A stretch of DNA of 64,000 nucleotides from JALORV01 sp963702595 (lineage in GTDB: Bacteria > Pseudomonadota > Gammaproteobacteria > Burkholderiales > Burkholderiaceae_F). Positions 36,079 to 44,504 of this stretch are shown here, piece by piece. Positions within the stretch are counted from its first letter, which is position 1, and each line of letters opens with the position of its first letter. Location: contig CAVPDC010000022.1 in NCBI GenBank assembly GCA_963702595.1, forward strand, positions 372,001-436,000, in the 5' to 3' direction. Below the pieces are notes generated by a model. It ran no database searches. It was not told where the DNA came from and saw only the letters and a program-made list of their open reading frames with translations. The position numbers and the translations under genes are program-made.

Positions 36079-37617
36079 ATGCTCGTTTGCGCTATGCCAA
36101 GCATCGTGCTCGCCACGCTGAACGCCCGCTACGCCCACGCGTCGCTCGGTCTGCGCTACCTGGCGGCCAACCTGGGCGAGCTGCGTGGGGAGACGGTGAT
36201 CCGCGAGTTCGTGATCCGGACACCGGCCGCGCAGATCGCGGAGAGCCTGCTCGCGTTGCAGCCGCGGGTCATCGGCTTCGGCGTGTACATCTGGAACGTG
36301 CAGCAGACGGCCCGGGTCATCGAGCTGCTGAAGGCTGCTGCGCCGCAGTTGGTCGTCGTGGTCGGCGGGCCGGAGGTCAGCCACGAGGTCGAGCGCCAGC
36401 CGATCTGCCGGCTGGCGGACCATGTCGTCACCGGTTGGGGCGATGTGACCTTCGCGCGACTGGCGCGACAGCTGCTGCACGGGCCGCCCGTGCTCACGCG
36501 CATCCATACCGGCGAACAGCCCCCGCTTTCCGAGATCGCGTTGCCCTACGCCGAGTACTCCGACGATGACCTCCGGCATCGTCACGTCTATGTCGAGGCG
36601 TCGCGCGGATGCCCCTTCAAGTGTGAGTTCTGCCTGTCCGCGCTCGACCGGACCGCCTGGCCGGTCCCGCTCGATCGTTTCCTGGGGGAACTCGAAACGC
36701 TCTGGCAGCGCGGTGCACGGCGCTACAAGTTCGTCGACCGGACCTTCAACCTGCGTGTCGAGGCCTCGTCCGCAATCCTGGATTTCTTCCTGCAACGGAT
36801 TGAACGTTCACGCGACGATCCACCGTTCCTGCATTTCGAATTGATACCGGATCACCTGCCAACGACGCTGCGCGGGCGGCTGGCGCGCTTCCCGGCCGGC
36901 ACGCTGCAGCTCGAGATCGGCATCCAGACCTTCAATGTCGAGGTGCAGGCGCTGATCTCGCGTCGGCAGAAGAACGAGACGGCCGAGGCCAACCTGCGCT
37001 GGCTCCGGGCCGAGACGCAAGCTCATTTGCATGTCGACCTTATCGCCGGACTGCCGGGGGAGGATCTCGCGTCGCTGGCGGCCGGATTCGATCGCCTGGT
37101 CGCGCTGCGCCCCCATGAGATACAACTGGGCGTGCTGAAACGGCTGCGCGGCGCACCGATCGCCCGCCACGCCGAGCGGCATGCGATGCTTTTCAATGCA
37201 GAGGCACCCTACGAGGTGATCTCGACCGGCCTGATCGATGCGCCGACGATGCAGCGAATCACGCGCTTTGCCCGTTACTGGGATCGGATCGCCAATTCGG
37301 GACGCTTCCCGCGCGCCTTGCCGTTGCTGCTCGGCCGCACGCCCTTCGAGCGCTTCATGGCGCTCTCCGACTGGCTGTTTGCGACGACGCAGCGCACGCA
37401 CGCGCTGCCGAACGAGGAACTGTATGTGCAGTTGCACGCCTGGCTGATCCGCGGGGCAATGGCGGCGGATGATGCGACGCGGCTGCTGGCTGTGGACTAC
37501 ACGGACAGTGGCGCGCGTGGCCGGCTGCCGTTTCTTGCCGCGACGCCCGCTCGGCAAGGCGCGCCACCGGCGCGCGGTGCGACGCTGGATCGGCAGCGGC
37601 GGCATCTGCGCGCCTGA
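36079..37617 (+). CDS. B12-binding-domain radical SAM protein (DUF4080 type)
   Basis: The protein has 512 residues (507 from the second ATG at 36094). Residues 1-140 form a cobalamin-binding Rossmann domain (LATLNARYAHASLGLRYLAA, VVVVGGPEVSH). The radical SAM core has the cluster motif CPFKCEFC with a preceding SRG, and GDP-like strands such as YKFVDRTFNL and LQLEIGIQTF. A C-terminal DUF4080 domain follows (about 365-490). The enzyme uses SAM and an Fe4S4 cluster; in this class the reaction is mostly unknown (methyl transfer or ring chemistry). Every turnover of most radical SAM enzymes releases 5'-deoxyadenosine, the substrate of the disposal route suggested for the mtnA locus near 59-60 kb. 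Divergent from the beta-CASP operon. Confidence 0.9.
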   Translation: MLVCAMPSIVLATLNARYAHASLGLRYLAANLGELRGETVIREFVIRTPAAQIAESLLALQPRVIGFGVYIWNVQQTARVIELLKAAAPQLVVVVGGPEVSHEVERQPICRLADHVVTGWGDVTFARLARQLLHGPPVLTRIHTGEQPPLSEIALPYAEYSDDDLRHRHVYVEASRGCPFKCEFCLSALDRTAWPVPLDRFLGELETLWQRGARRYKFVDRTFNLRVEASSAILDFFLQRIERSRDDPPFLHFELIPDHLPTTLRGRLARFPAGTLQLEIGIQTFNVEVQALISRRQKNETAEANLRWLRAETQAHLHVDLIAGLPGEDLASLAAGFDRLVALRPHEIQLGVLKRLRGAPIARHAERHAMLFNAEAPYEVISTGLIDAPTMQRITRFARYWDRIANSGRFPRALPLLLGRTPFERFMALSDWLFATTQRTHALPNEELYVQLHAWLIRGAMAADDATRLLAVDYTDSGARGRLPFLAATPARQGAPPARGATLDRQRRHLRA

Positions 37618-37708
37618 TCGGTGCACTGCAGTTCGCAGGCTATTCAGCGTATTCGGGCTGGCTTCCGCACGTTAGGATCCGTGCATCGCTCAAGCTTGAT
37701 TGGGGCGC

Positions 37709-38458
37709 ATGGCCTGGAAAGCGGTTGAGACGATTCCGATCCGCATCCATGGGCGGATCTCGCCGGAGCGCGCGCACGCCGTGCGGGAGGCGCTGCTGCC
37801 GCGCGTATTTCCTATAGTGCGGATCATCGACGGTCGCGTCCAGCCGCTGGCCACGGCTTCGCTTGTGGCCGACGGCGAAACGCACGCGCTGTTGACCGCA
37901 GCGCATGCGTTCGACTGCGCGACCGTCGGGGACCTCGCGGTCCCGCTGCCGAACGATGGCACCTGGGCGTTCCTGCGCTCGACGCGGTGCCGCGTGTTCG
38001 TGCATCCTGAATGTGACATTGCGCTGGTGACGCTGGAGGATCCTGCCTTCGTGCGTCGGCTGCGCGCCAACTGGAAGGCGGTGCCGGCTACGCACCTGCA
38101 CGCGGATCCGGAAGTCGATCGCAGGACCTCGCTCTATGTGCTGGCCGGCTATCCTGTCTCGCAATCCCGACGCGTCGACGGCGCGGTCTACATGAAGCCG
38201 GTCGTCGTCTTCACGGGTGCGCTGGATGACGAGCGCCTGTCGTACGCGCGGACGGCTGAGCGTGTCGATGGCCTGGCAATTCACACGCCGGAACTCGACG
38301 GAGTGTCGGGGGCGCTGGTGTGGGCTGTCCAGGACGACGCGTGCGGAGTCGAGTGCCTGCTGCGTGCCGCGTCGGTCCAGGTCGCGTTCGCGCACAGCCA
38401 GCACGTGCGCACGGAACCGCTGGAGCCGGCGTGCCGGCTCCTCGAGCGCCTGCGCTAG
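37709..38458 (+). CDS. Trypsin-like serine protease fold protein
   Basis: The protein has 249 residues from ATG 37709 (a TTG at 37700 is in frame). The three catalytic positions of the chymotrypsin fold are visible in order: His in LLTAAHAFD, Asp in HPECDIALVTLED and Ser in DGVSGALVW. There is no signal peptide or transmembrane segment, so it is predicted to be cytoplasmic, which is unusual for this fold. Short strands and loops fit a single beta-barrel pair without PDZ domains. Target unknown. It lies about 90 bases after the radical SAM gene on the same strand. Confidence 0.7.
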   Translation: MAWKAVETIPIRIHGRISPERAHAVREALLPRVFPIVRIIDGRVQPLATASLVADGETHALLTAAHAFDCATVGDLAVPLPNDGTWAFLRSTRCRVFVHPECDIALVTLEDPAFVRRLRANWKAVPATHLHADPEVDRRTSLYVLAGYPVSQSRRVDGAVYMKPVVVFTGALDDERLSYARTAERVDGLAIHTPELDGVSGALVWAVQDDACGVECLLRAASVQVAFAHSQHVRTEPLEPACRLLERLR

Positions 38459-38580
38459 TTCAAGTTGTCCAGCAGTTCTCGTCCGTGAGGACGTGGTCCC
38501 TTGGCGAGCCACTGAAGCCGCTGGCCCGCGCCGCGACCAACGCAGCCAGTGCTCGTGTCGTCACGCCAGCGCGCACTTCG

Positions 38581-38886
38581 TCAGCCGGACACTTCGACTT
38601 CATAGCTGATCTGCGGGCCTGTATCTTCGTACTGGCCGGCGGCGTGTGACAGCGCGTAATTGTCCGCTGCCACTTTCGGGATTGCAGCGGGCGCGACTTC
38701 GATGGCCTCGCTCGAGGGGGACTGTTGCGCCGCATCCGTCAATTCGCGAGGAGCGTCCGCGACGGCCGCAACGCCGAGCAGGACGAGGAACGTGGCGGCG
38801 GCACCGAAGAGCGCCGCGGTGCCGGGTCCGCCGGCGCGAGAAGACGACTTGCCGCGCCCGGACTTTAAACTGGATGAGTGTTGCAT
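38581..38886 (-). CDS. Small single-span membrane protein, unknown function
   Basis: The protein has 101 residues. A Lys/Arg/Ser-rich N-terminus is followed by one hydrophobic segment (AALFGAAATFLVLLGVAAVA) and an acidic, Ser/Pro/Ala-rich tail that would be periplasmic. No family is recognised. No strong ribosome-binding site is seen. The 122-base gap to its left holds nothing apparent. Confidence 0.55.
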   Translation of the reverse strand: MQHSSSLKSGRGKSSSRAGGPGTAALFGAAATFLVLLGVAAVADAPRELTDAAQQSPSSEAIEVAPAAIPKVAADNYALSHAAGQYEDTGPQISYEVEVSG

Positions 38887-39059
38887 CTTCGAGTCTCCGC
38901 AGTGGGTTCACGTGTTCGTCTGGAACACGCGCCGATTCGGAACGAATCGGATGGCTCGAACCTTATGGGCAAGCAGCCATCGGGACCACGGACTGCGCCG
39001 CTTTCGCGCCGCCGACTATTCGACAGTCGCGTGGCCGACGCACCCGCGTGGCGCGCCGA

Positions 39060-39668
39060 TCAGTCGTGCGCCCAGCGCGAGTGCCGCGGCAGCGACGCCT
39101 GGAGAAACGCCATCTGATCTGCGAGGATGCGCCGGTTGCTGAGGATGAAGCCTTCGTTGCGACACACCGCGTACGGCACGTAGAGCAGCGGCATGTTGGC
39201 CTCTTCCGGACGTCGACTGCCCTTACGCGTATTGCAGGAGCGGCAGGCGGTCACGATGTTGGTCCATTCGTGGCGGCCGCCGCGCGAGACGGGCAGGATG
39301 TGTTCGACGGTCAGTTCGAGTTCGGCGAAGTGCCCGCCGCAGTAGGCGCAGACGTGGCGGTCGCGGACGAAGAGCCGGTGCTTGGTCAGGCCAACGTGCG
39401 CATGGCCGAAGGGAATCCGGTGGCGCCCGCGGATCATCACGATCGAACTGGTGATGAATTCGGAACGCAGGCCCGTGGCCTCCTGAAGGCCGCCGGCCAT
39501 TCCGAACAGGTTATCGCCAAGTTCGGTGACAACCTTGCCCGACGCGTAGTAACGCGCTGCCCGCTGCATCAACGCCCACCGAACCGGCTGGCCTTGGGAG
39601 TCGATGATCAGAATCTTCGGAATGTAGTCCGACACATACGCCATGGCTGCGCGGATTGTGCCACGCAT
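39060..39668 (-). CDS. HNH endonuclease family protein
   Basis: The protein has 202 residues (194 from the second ATG). The HNH module has the zinc ribbon CAYCGG and CRSCNTRKG around LTVEHILPVSRGG (first His), EWTNIVTA (Asn) and the Lys/Arg end. The N-terminal 80 residues are an extra domain often found in this HNH family, which is common and single-copy in many beta- and gammaproteobacteria; its role there is unclear and not necessarily tied to mobile DNA. Precedes a small hypothetical gene and a BamE-like gene on the same strand. Confidence 0.88.
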   Translation of the reverse strand: MRGTIRAAMAYVSDYIPKILIIDSQGQPVRWALMQRAARYYASGKVVTELGDNLFGMAGGLQEATGLRSEFITSSIVMIRGRHRIPFGHAHVGLTKHRLFVRDRHVCAYCGGHFAELELTVEHILPVSRGGRHEWTNIVTACRSCNTRKGSRRPEEANMPLLYVPYAVCRNEGFILSNRRILADQMAFLQASLPRHSRWAHD

Positions 39669-39746
39669 AGGGGTTTTCCTGCGTGGAGGCTGAGCGTTGG
39701 CGCCGGGCCGGTAGCAGCGCCCGGGTCTACTGACCTGTAACAGCCA

Positions 39747-40010
39747 CTAGGCCGGTGCTCGGCTCCAGTCCTCGATGCGGAATTCCGTGCGTGTGCCGTC
39801 GTCAAGTACTACGACCGGAAGGGGGTCGTCTTCGGCCCGCAGCACCTTTACCCAGCCGTGCGCTCCGGAGACCCGATGCCGGACGGCATCGCCGTCATGC
39901 AATCCGTGGCGCACGAGGTCGCGCAGCACCGTAAGCACCTTGCGGTCGTGCGAGATCTGGTCGAGCTTGTCCTGCAGGGACAGCGGATTTCCGGGCGGGG
40001 GAGTTTCCAT
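39747..40010 (-). CDS. Small hypothetical protein
   Basis: From ATG 40010 the protein has 87 residues; an in-frame start at 40058 adds 16 Arg-rich residues. A helical first half (LQDKLDQISHDRKVLTVLRD) is followed by a short beta-rich half with VSGAHGWVKVLRAEDD and VVVLDDGTRTEFRIEDW, which looks like a small SH3-like or Tudor-like barrel. No signal peptide. No known family recognised; third-position G+C and amino-acid balance support that it is coding. Confidence 0.6.
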   Translation of the reverse strand: METPPPGNPLSLQDKLDQISHDRKVLTVLRDLVRHGLHDGDAVRHRVSGAHGWVKVLRAEDDPLPVVVLDDGTRTEFRIEDWSRAPA

Positions 40011-40086
40011 GGCTGCTTCGAAGTCGGCGCCACGAATTCTCGGGCGTCGGACGCCCACACGGAATTCGGTCTTACCCGAGCAGCCG

Positions 40087-40593
40087 CTAGCGGCGGTCGC
40101 CGTCGCGAACGCGCCAGGGGTCCATTCCGGTCTCGGTGCGCTTCACCACGCCGCGCGGATCGAAGTACACGAACATCGCCGCATAAAAGCCGCCATGGAT
40201 GAAGTAGCGATACATGAACGCCGTCTCATCCTTCAGGGGAAACGAGAATGTCTCCGCCGGCGGGCCGAAGTCGCGCAGGACCTCGGCGCGTGTGTCCGCG
40301 CCGCTGCGGATCCGCGCGAACGCGGCATCGTCCATCATCTGCTCGACGCCGACGACGCGACCCTGCGGATCCATGTCGATGTTCCATACCGACTGGAGGT
40401 ACGGCTGCCCGGAGTACTGCCAGCGGGCGCCTCCGCCGGGCAGCGTGATGATGGCCGTCGGGCGACCGGCGGTGGACCGCACGGCATCCTGCGTATCACC
40501 CGGCTTGACCGAGCCTGGCAGGCTGCAGGCCGAGAGGACACCGCTCAGCAGCAAGCCAAGGGCAGCGCGACGAACCGTGGGGACAATTGGCAT
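40087..40593 (-). CDS. BamE/SmpA/OmlA-like outer-membrane lipoprotein
   Basis: The protein has 168 residues from ATG 40593. The signal peptide ends in the lipobox LSAC (Cys23). Two repeats of the SmpA/OmlA pattern follow: VKPGDTQDAVRSTAGRPTAI with ARWQYS, and RIRSGADTRAEVLRDFGPPA with MYRYF and VYFDPRGVVKRTETGMDP. BamE helps stabilise the BAM complex that inserts outer-membrane proteins; this protein is longer and with a second repeat, so it is a BamE-domain paralogue rather than certainly BamE. Divergent from the SRPBCC gene with a 45-base gap. Confidence 0.82.
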   Translation of the reverse strand: MPIVPTVRRAALGLLLSGVLSACSLPGSVKPGDTQDAVRSTAGRPTAIITLPGGGARWQYSGQPYLQSVWNIDMDPQGRVVGVEQMMDDAAFARIRSGADTRAEVLRDFGPPAETFSFPLKDETAFMYRYFIHGGFYAAMFVYFDPRGVVKRTETGMDPWRVRDGDRR

Positions 40594-40638
40594 GTTTGGG
40601 TCTAGGCTCTCGCGCCATATTAGGCTAGGGAGGCGAAC

Positions 40639-41169
40639 ATGAAGTGGCTCAAGCGCATCGCATTCACCGTGGTGGCCGTCATCGCACTGCTGCTGGTGAT
40701 CGGGCTGTTGTTGCCGTCCGGATTCAAGGTTCAGCGCTCGGTGCAGGTTGCCGCACCGGCGTCCAAGATCTATCCGCTGATCGTGGATCCGCGGCAGTGG
40801 AAGCAATGGACGGTCTGGAACCGACGCGACCCAGCCATGCAGATGTCGTATGCCGGCGCGGAAAGCGGGGCCGGGGCCAAGTGGACGTGGCAGAGCAAGA
40901 CCGAAGGCAACGGAGAGATGGCATTCACCGCCGCGGTGCCCAACGAACGCCTCGACTACACGCTCTCGTTTCCGGAGTTCGGCATGACCTCGCGCGGTCA
41001 GTTGCTGCTCGTGCCGGAAGGTGCCGGCACGCGCGTCACGTGGACGAACGAAGGCGATATGGGCGGCAGCCCGGTCAATCGCTACTTCGGTCTGCTGATG
41101 GATCGCATGGTGGGTCCGGACTTCGAGGCCGGGCTCACCAACCTGAAGGGGCTCGCCGAGAAAAGCTGA
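40639..41169 (+). CDS. Membrane-anchored SRPBCC family protein
   Basis: The protein has 176 residues. One N-terminal membrane span (IAFTVVAVIALLLVIGLLL) is followed by a helix-grip domain: VQRSVQVAAPASKIYPLIVD, WKQWTVWNRRDPAMQMSY, strands with TWTNEGDMGG, and the final helix MVGPDFEAGLTNLKGLAE. This is the common polyketide cyclase/dehydrase-like SRPBCC layout in proteobacteria; ligand unknown. The Shine-Dalgarno agggagg lies just upstream of the ATG. Confidence 0.88.
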   Translation: MKWLKRIAFTVVAVIALLLVIGLLLPSGFKVQRSVQVAAPASKIYPLIVDPRQWKQWTVWNRRDPAMQMSYAGAESGAGAKWTWQSKTEGNGEMAFTAAVPNERLDYTLSFPEFGMTSRGQLLLVPEGAGTRVTWTNEGDMGGSPVNRYFGLLMDRMVGPDFEAGLTNLKGLAEKS

Positions 41170-41327
41170 AGCCGGCCGGCCGCTGCGGAGCCGCGGCGAC
41201 CGGTATCGTCGGCGGCATCGCTTGAACACGTCGCCGCTTTCCTGGCGCGGTGTCATGCGGGTGGACTCTCCCGGCATACTTCCTGCCAGTTCGCACGAGC
41301 AATGATTTCGCGCCGCGTGGAGATCCA

Positions 41328-42539
41328 TTGACGACACTGGCGACCCGCACGCTGGTCGCCACGACGGCGATCCAGGCCGCCACGGCGTGCGCGGCGCTGA
41401 CGATCCCCTCGATCTCGCCGGTGATCGCGCAGCAACTCGGCGTGCCGGCCTCGATGGTCGGCACCTACATTGCATTGCTCTATATCGGCGCATCGATGGC
41501 GGCGCTGGCCGGTGGTGGCGTCGTGCTGCGCTACGGAGCGATGCGCCTGTCGCAGGCGTGCCTGCTTATCTGCGCCGCGGGTCTGCTCGCCATGCTGGTG
41601 CTCGGGGTGGTTGCGGGCTGGCTCGCCATGCTGGCCGTGGCCGCTTCGGCGCTGGTCGTCGGCGTGGGCTACGGACCGATCACTCCGGCGTCAAGCCACG
41701 TGCTGATCAAGACCACGCCGCGCGAGCGCATGGGACTGACGTTCTCGATCAAGCAGACCGGAGTCCCACTCGGCACGGCGCTGGCAGGGCTCATCGTTCC
41801 GCCGCTGACGGTGGCCTTCGGCTGGCAGGTGGCGCTGGTCGTCGTGGCAGCGGTCTGCGTGGCGGTGGCCGTCGTGTCCCAACCGTTGCGCGAACCACTC
41901 GATGACGATCGCGACCGCCACGCTCGACTGTCTGCCGGCGCGCTGGTCGGCGGACTCGCGCTGGTCGCGCAGTCGCCCGCACTACGCACGATGGCGCTGG
42001 TGTCGTTCTTCTATTCCGGCATGCAGATGTCGGTCGCGGGATTCATCGTGGCCTATCTTCATACCGAGATCGGACTGGGCCTGGTCGCTGCGGGCACGGC
42101 GCTCACCGTCGCCAGCGTCGCCGGCGTCGTTGCCCGCATTGCCTGGGGCGCGGTCTCGGACCGGACGGGCGCACCGCGTGCGGTGCTTGCGCTGATCGGG
42201 TTCCTGATGGCGGCCGGCTCCGCCGCCGCGGCGCTGATCACGGCGTCATGGCCAATGGTGGGCGTGCTTGCGGTCGCTGCGGCGCTGGGAGCGACGGCCA
42301 TCGGCTGGAACGGCGTCTATCTTTCGGAAGTGGCGCGCCTCGCCCCGGCCGGCGAAACGGGACGAGCCACCGGTGGGTGCCTGTTCTTCACCTTCGTCGG
42401 GGTCGTGATCCTGCCCTTCCTGTTCGGCTGGCTGCAACGCGCGACCGGGAGTTACGCCGCGTGCTTCGCCGTGGCGGCCGTCGTGTGCGCAGCGGTCGGT
42501 GCCCTGCTGCTGCTTGGCGGACGCCGGGGGAGGGCATGA
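41328..42539 (+). CDS. MFS transporter
   Basis: A TTG at 41328 with gtggag six bases upstream is the best start and gives 403 residues; an upstream ATG at 41250 would add a hydrophilic leader not seen in relatives. About 12 transmembrane segments are visible, with the family motif region after helix 2 (GGGVVLRYGAMRLSQ), GYGPITPASSHVLIKTTPR after helix 4 and a central loop near 200. It belongs to the YbfB/CynX-like part of the major facilitator superfamily; the substrate is unknown. The next gene begins one base after its stop. Confidence 0.85.
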   Translation: MTTLATRTLVATTAIQAATACAALTIPSISPVIAQQLGVPASMVGTYIALLYIGASMAALAGGGVVLRYGAMRLSQACLLICAAGLLAMLVLGVVAGWLAMLAVAASALVVGVGYGPITPASSHVLIKTTPRERMGLTFSIKQTGVPLGTALAGLIVPPLTVAFGWQVALVVVAAVCVAVAVVSQPLREPLDDDRDRHARLSAGALVGGLALVAQSPALRTMALVSFFYSGMQMSVAGFIVAYLHTEIGLGLVAAGTALTVASVAGVVARIAWGAVSDRTGAPRAVLALIGFLMAAGSAAAALITASWPMVGVLAVAAALGATAIGWNGVYLSEVARLAPAGETGRATGGCLFFTFVGVVILPFLFGWLQRATGSYAACFAVAAVVCAAVGALLLLGGRRGRA

Positions 42540-42540
42540 C

Positions 42541-42918
42541 ATGGCATGCGATCATTCACACATGCTGCGAACCTTCGCCTCGATCGCTCTGCTCCTGGTG
42601 ACTGCACTGACCAGTGCGGCGCCGGCCCGCTTCGGAAACTTCGCGCTCGACGTGCCGGAGCGTGGCTTCGACGAGCATTGCCTGAAGCTCGAAGCCGGCG
42701 AGCACATCCGCTACCGCTTCCGCGCCACCGGTGACGTGGACTTCAACATCCACTACCACCGCGGCAACGACGTTCACTATCCCGTCAGGTCCGGCGCCAT
42801 CCAGACCGCGGACGCAACGTTCAGAGCGCCGCAGGCCGATGACTACTGCCTGATGTGGGAGCGCAAGGGCGCCGGTGCGGTGCGGATCGAAGGCTCGGTC
42901 GACCGCATCAAGCCCTGA
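42541..42918 (+). CDS. Small periplasmic protein, GOLD/emp24-like pattern
   Basis: The protein has 125 residues from ATG 42541; ATG 42562 (MLRTFASIALLLVTALTSA) gives a cleaner signal peptide and may be the true start. The mature part is beta-rich with HCLKLEAGEHIRYRFRATG, VDFNIHYHRGNDVHYPV and DDYCLMWERKG. Two Cys probably form a disulfide, and a His cluster could bind metal. The pattern recalls small periplasmic relatives of the GOLD domain (inference). Tightly coupled behind the MFS gene. Confidence 0.7.
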   Translation: MACDHSHMLRTFASIALLLVTALTSAAPARFGNFALDVPERGFDEHCLKLEAGEHIRYRFRATGDVDFNIHYHRGNDVHYPVRSGAIQTADATFRAPQADDYCLMWERKGAGAVRIEGSVDRIKP

Positions 42919-42961
42919 GGCGACGCGGCGCCGGATTTCGTCCGAGAGGTGGGCGGTCAAC

Positions 42962-44498
42962 ATGGATAGCCCGCGCGAGACCGAACTCAAGCTGAGATTG
43001 CCCGCGGGCGCGGACAAGGCGCTGCGGCACGCTGCGGTGTTGCGGTCTGCTGCCCCGCGCACGCTGCGACTCGATGCCACGTACTTCGACACGCCCACGC
43101 GCCTGCTTCAGGCGAACGGCATGGCGCTGCGGCTGCGTCGCGTCGGCCGCGACTGGGTCCAGACGCTGAAGGCGGCGGCTGTGGCCACCGGCGGCCTCAG
43201 CTCCCGACCGGAGTGGGAAGCGCCTGCCACGCTGCGCCAGGGTGTGCCTCGCATCGATTTGCGGCAATTTGCGCGAGACGCCGCTGCCGGCTCTGCTCGC
43301 GCAGCATCGCGCCACCCGGAAGCTGGTCCCCGTGTTTCGCACGCGCTTTGCGCGCACGCTGTGGGAAGTGGACTTCCGGTCAAGCCGCATCGAAGTTGCG
43401 CTGGACCGCGGCCGCATCGAGGCGACTGTCGGGCGCAAGCGGGCTGTCGAGCCGATTGCCGAACTCGAACTCGAATTGAAGGAGGGCCGCGCGGAAGACC
43501 TGCTGGCGCTGGCGCTCCGGCTGGCGGGCCGCGGCGCGCACAGCGTGGCTCTTGTGCCCATGGTCCGCAGCAAGGCCGAGCGTGGTCATCGCCTGGCCTC
43601 AGGCACTGCGCCACTTCCCACCAAGGCCTCGGCGCGCGGCTTCGTCGATCAACTCGCGCCCGACATGTCGTCCGGCGCAGCGCTGCGCGCGATTCTTTCC
43701 CACGGACTTTCGGTGTTGCTCGCCAACACGGAAGCACTGCACGAAGGGCGGGATCCGGAGTTCGTGCACCAGGCCCGGGTGGCCCTGCGCCGGATGCGCT
43801 CCGCGCTGCGCCTGCTCGATCGCAAGCACAGGGACTTCCCCGAGTCCCTCGCGAATGAACTGCGGTGGGTAGGACAGACGCTGGGAGCGGCACGCGACTG
43901 GGATGTGCTCGTCGAGTCGACGCTGCCAGCCATGGTGACCGCGGCACCGGCGGCGCTGCGCGCCCGGATGCGCACTTTGCACAAAAGCGCGCTCCGTCGG
44001 CGCGACCAGGAACACCGCAAGGCTGTTGCTGCGCTTTCGAGCGCGCGCTTTGCGCGTCTCGCGCTCACGCTGCAGGCTTGGACGATGACACCGGCGCCAA
44101 AGGGCGGCCGGCTCGCGCGCCGCGCGCCCAACGTGCTGGCCCGGGCGCATGCGCGGCTCTTCGACGCCGCCCGATTCTTCGCCGCGCTGTCACCGGAACG
44201 CCGCCACCGCGTGCGCATCCTCGCCAAGCGGCTGCGCTACGCGCTGGACGTCATGTCGGTTGCGCTGCCGGCAGAGCCGACGGAGCGCTACGTCAAGGCG
44301 CTGGCCGAGTTGCAGGATGTTTTAGGCGAACTTAACGACACCGTGGTGGCGCGCAGCGTGCTGAGCGAGATCACGGATTCTGAGGAGGTCCGCGCCGCGG
44401 CGATGCACTGGTCAGAGGTGCGGGAGCAGGAGAGGGTGCGTGACGCGGAAGTCCGACTGCTGGCGCTGCTCGAAATAGGACGGCCGTGGAAGGATTGA
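42962..44498 (+). pseudogene. CYTH-CHAD domain protein, frameshifted
   Basis: The gene starts at ATG 42962 with the CYTH signature ETELKLRL (ExExK) and continues in one frame through the substrate-binding strands to RIDLRQFARD near 43278. From there the next frame takes over (PLPALLAQHRATRKLVPVFR) and runs to TGA 44498, covering the rest of CYTH (WEVDFRSSRIEVALDRG, ELELELKEG) and a complete CHAD helical domain (about 43640-44480; EFVHQARVALRRMRSALR, RHRVRILAKRLRYALDVM). The break needs one extra base near 43275-43285. CYTH enzymes hydrolyse inorganic triphosphate; CHAD domains bind polyphosphate. Real pseudogene, sequencing error or recoding cannot be told apart here; the intact CHAD half argues for a recent event or error. 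Confidence 0.85.
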
Positions 44499-44504
44499 CG
44501 CGGT

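Noticed and set aside
39060..39668. HNH nuclease as sign of a phage or homing element
   Set aside because: This HNH type is a common chromosomal gene in proteobacteria and no phage, intein or intron features surround it.
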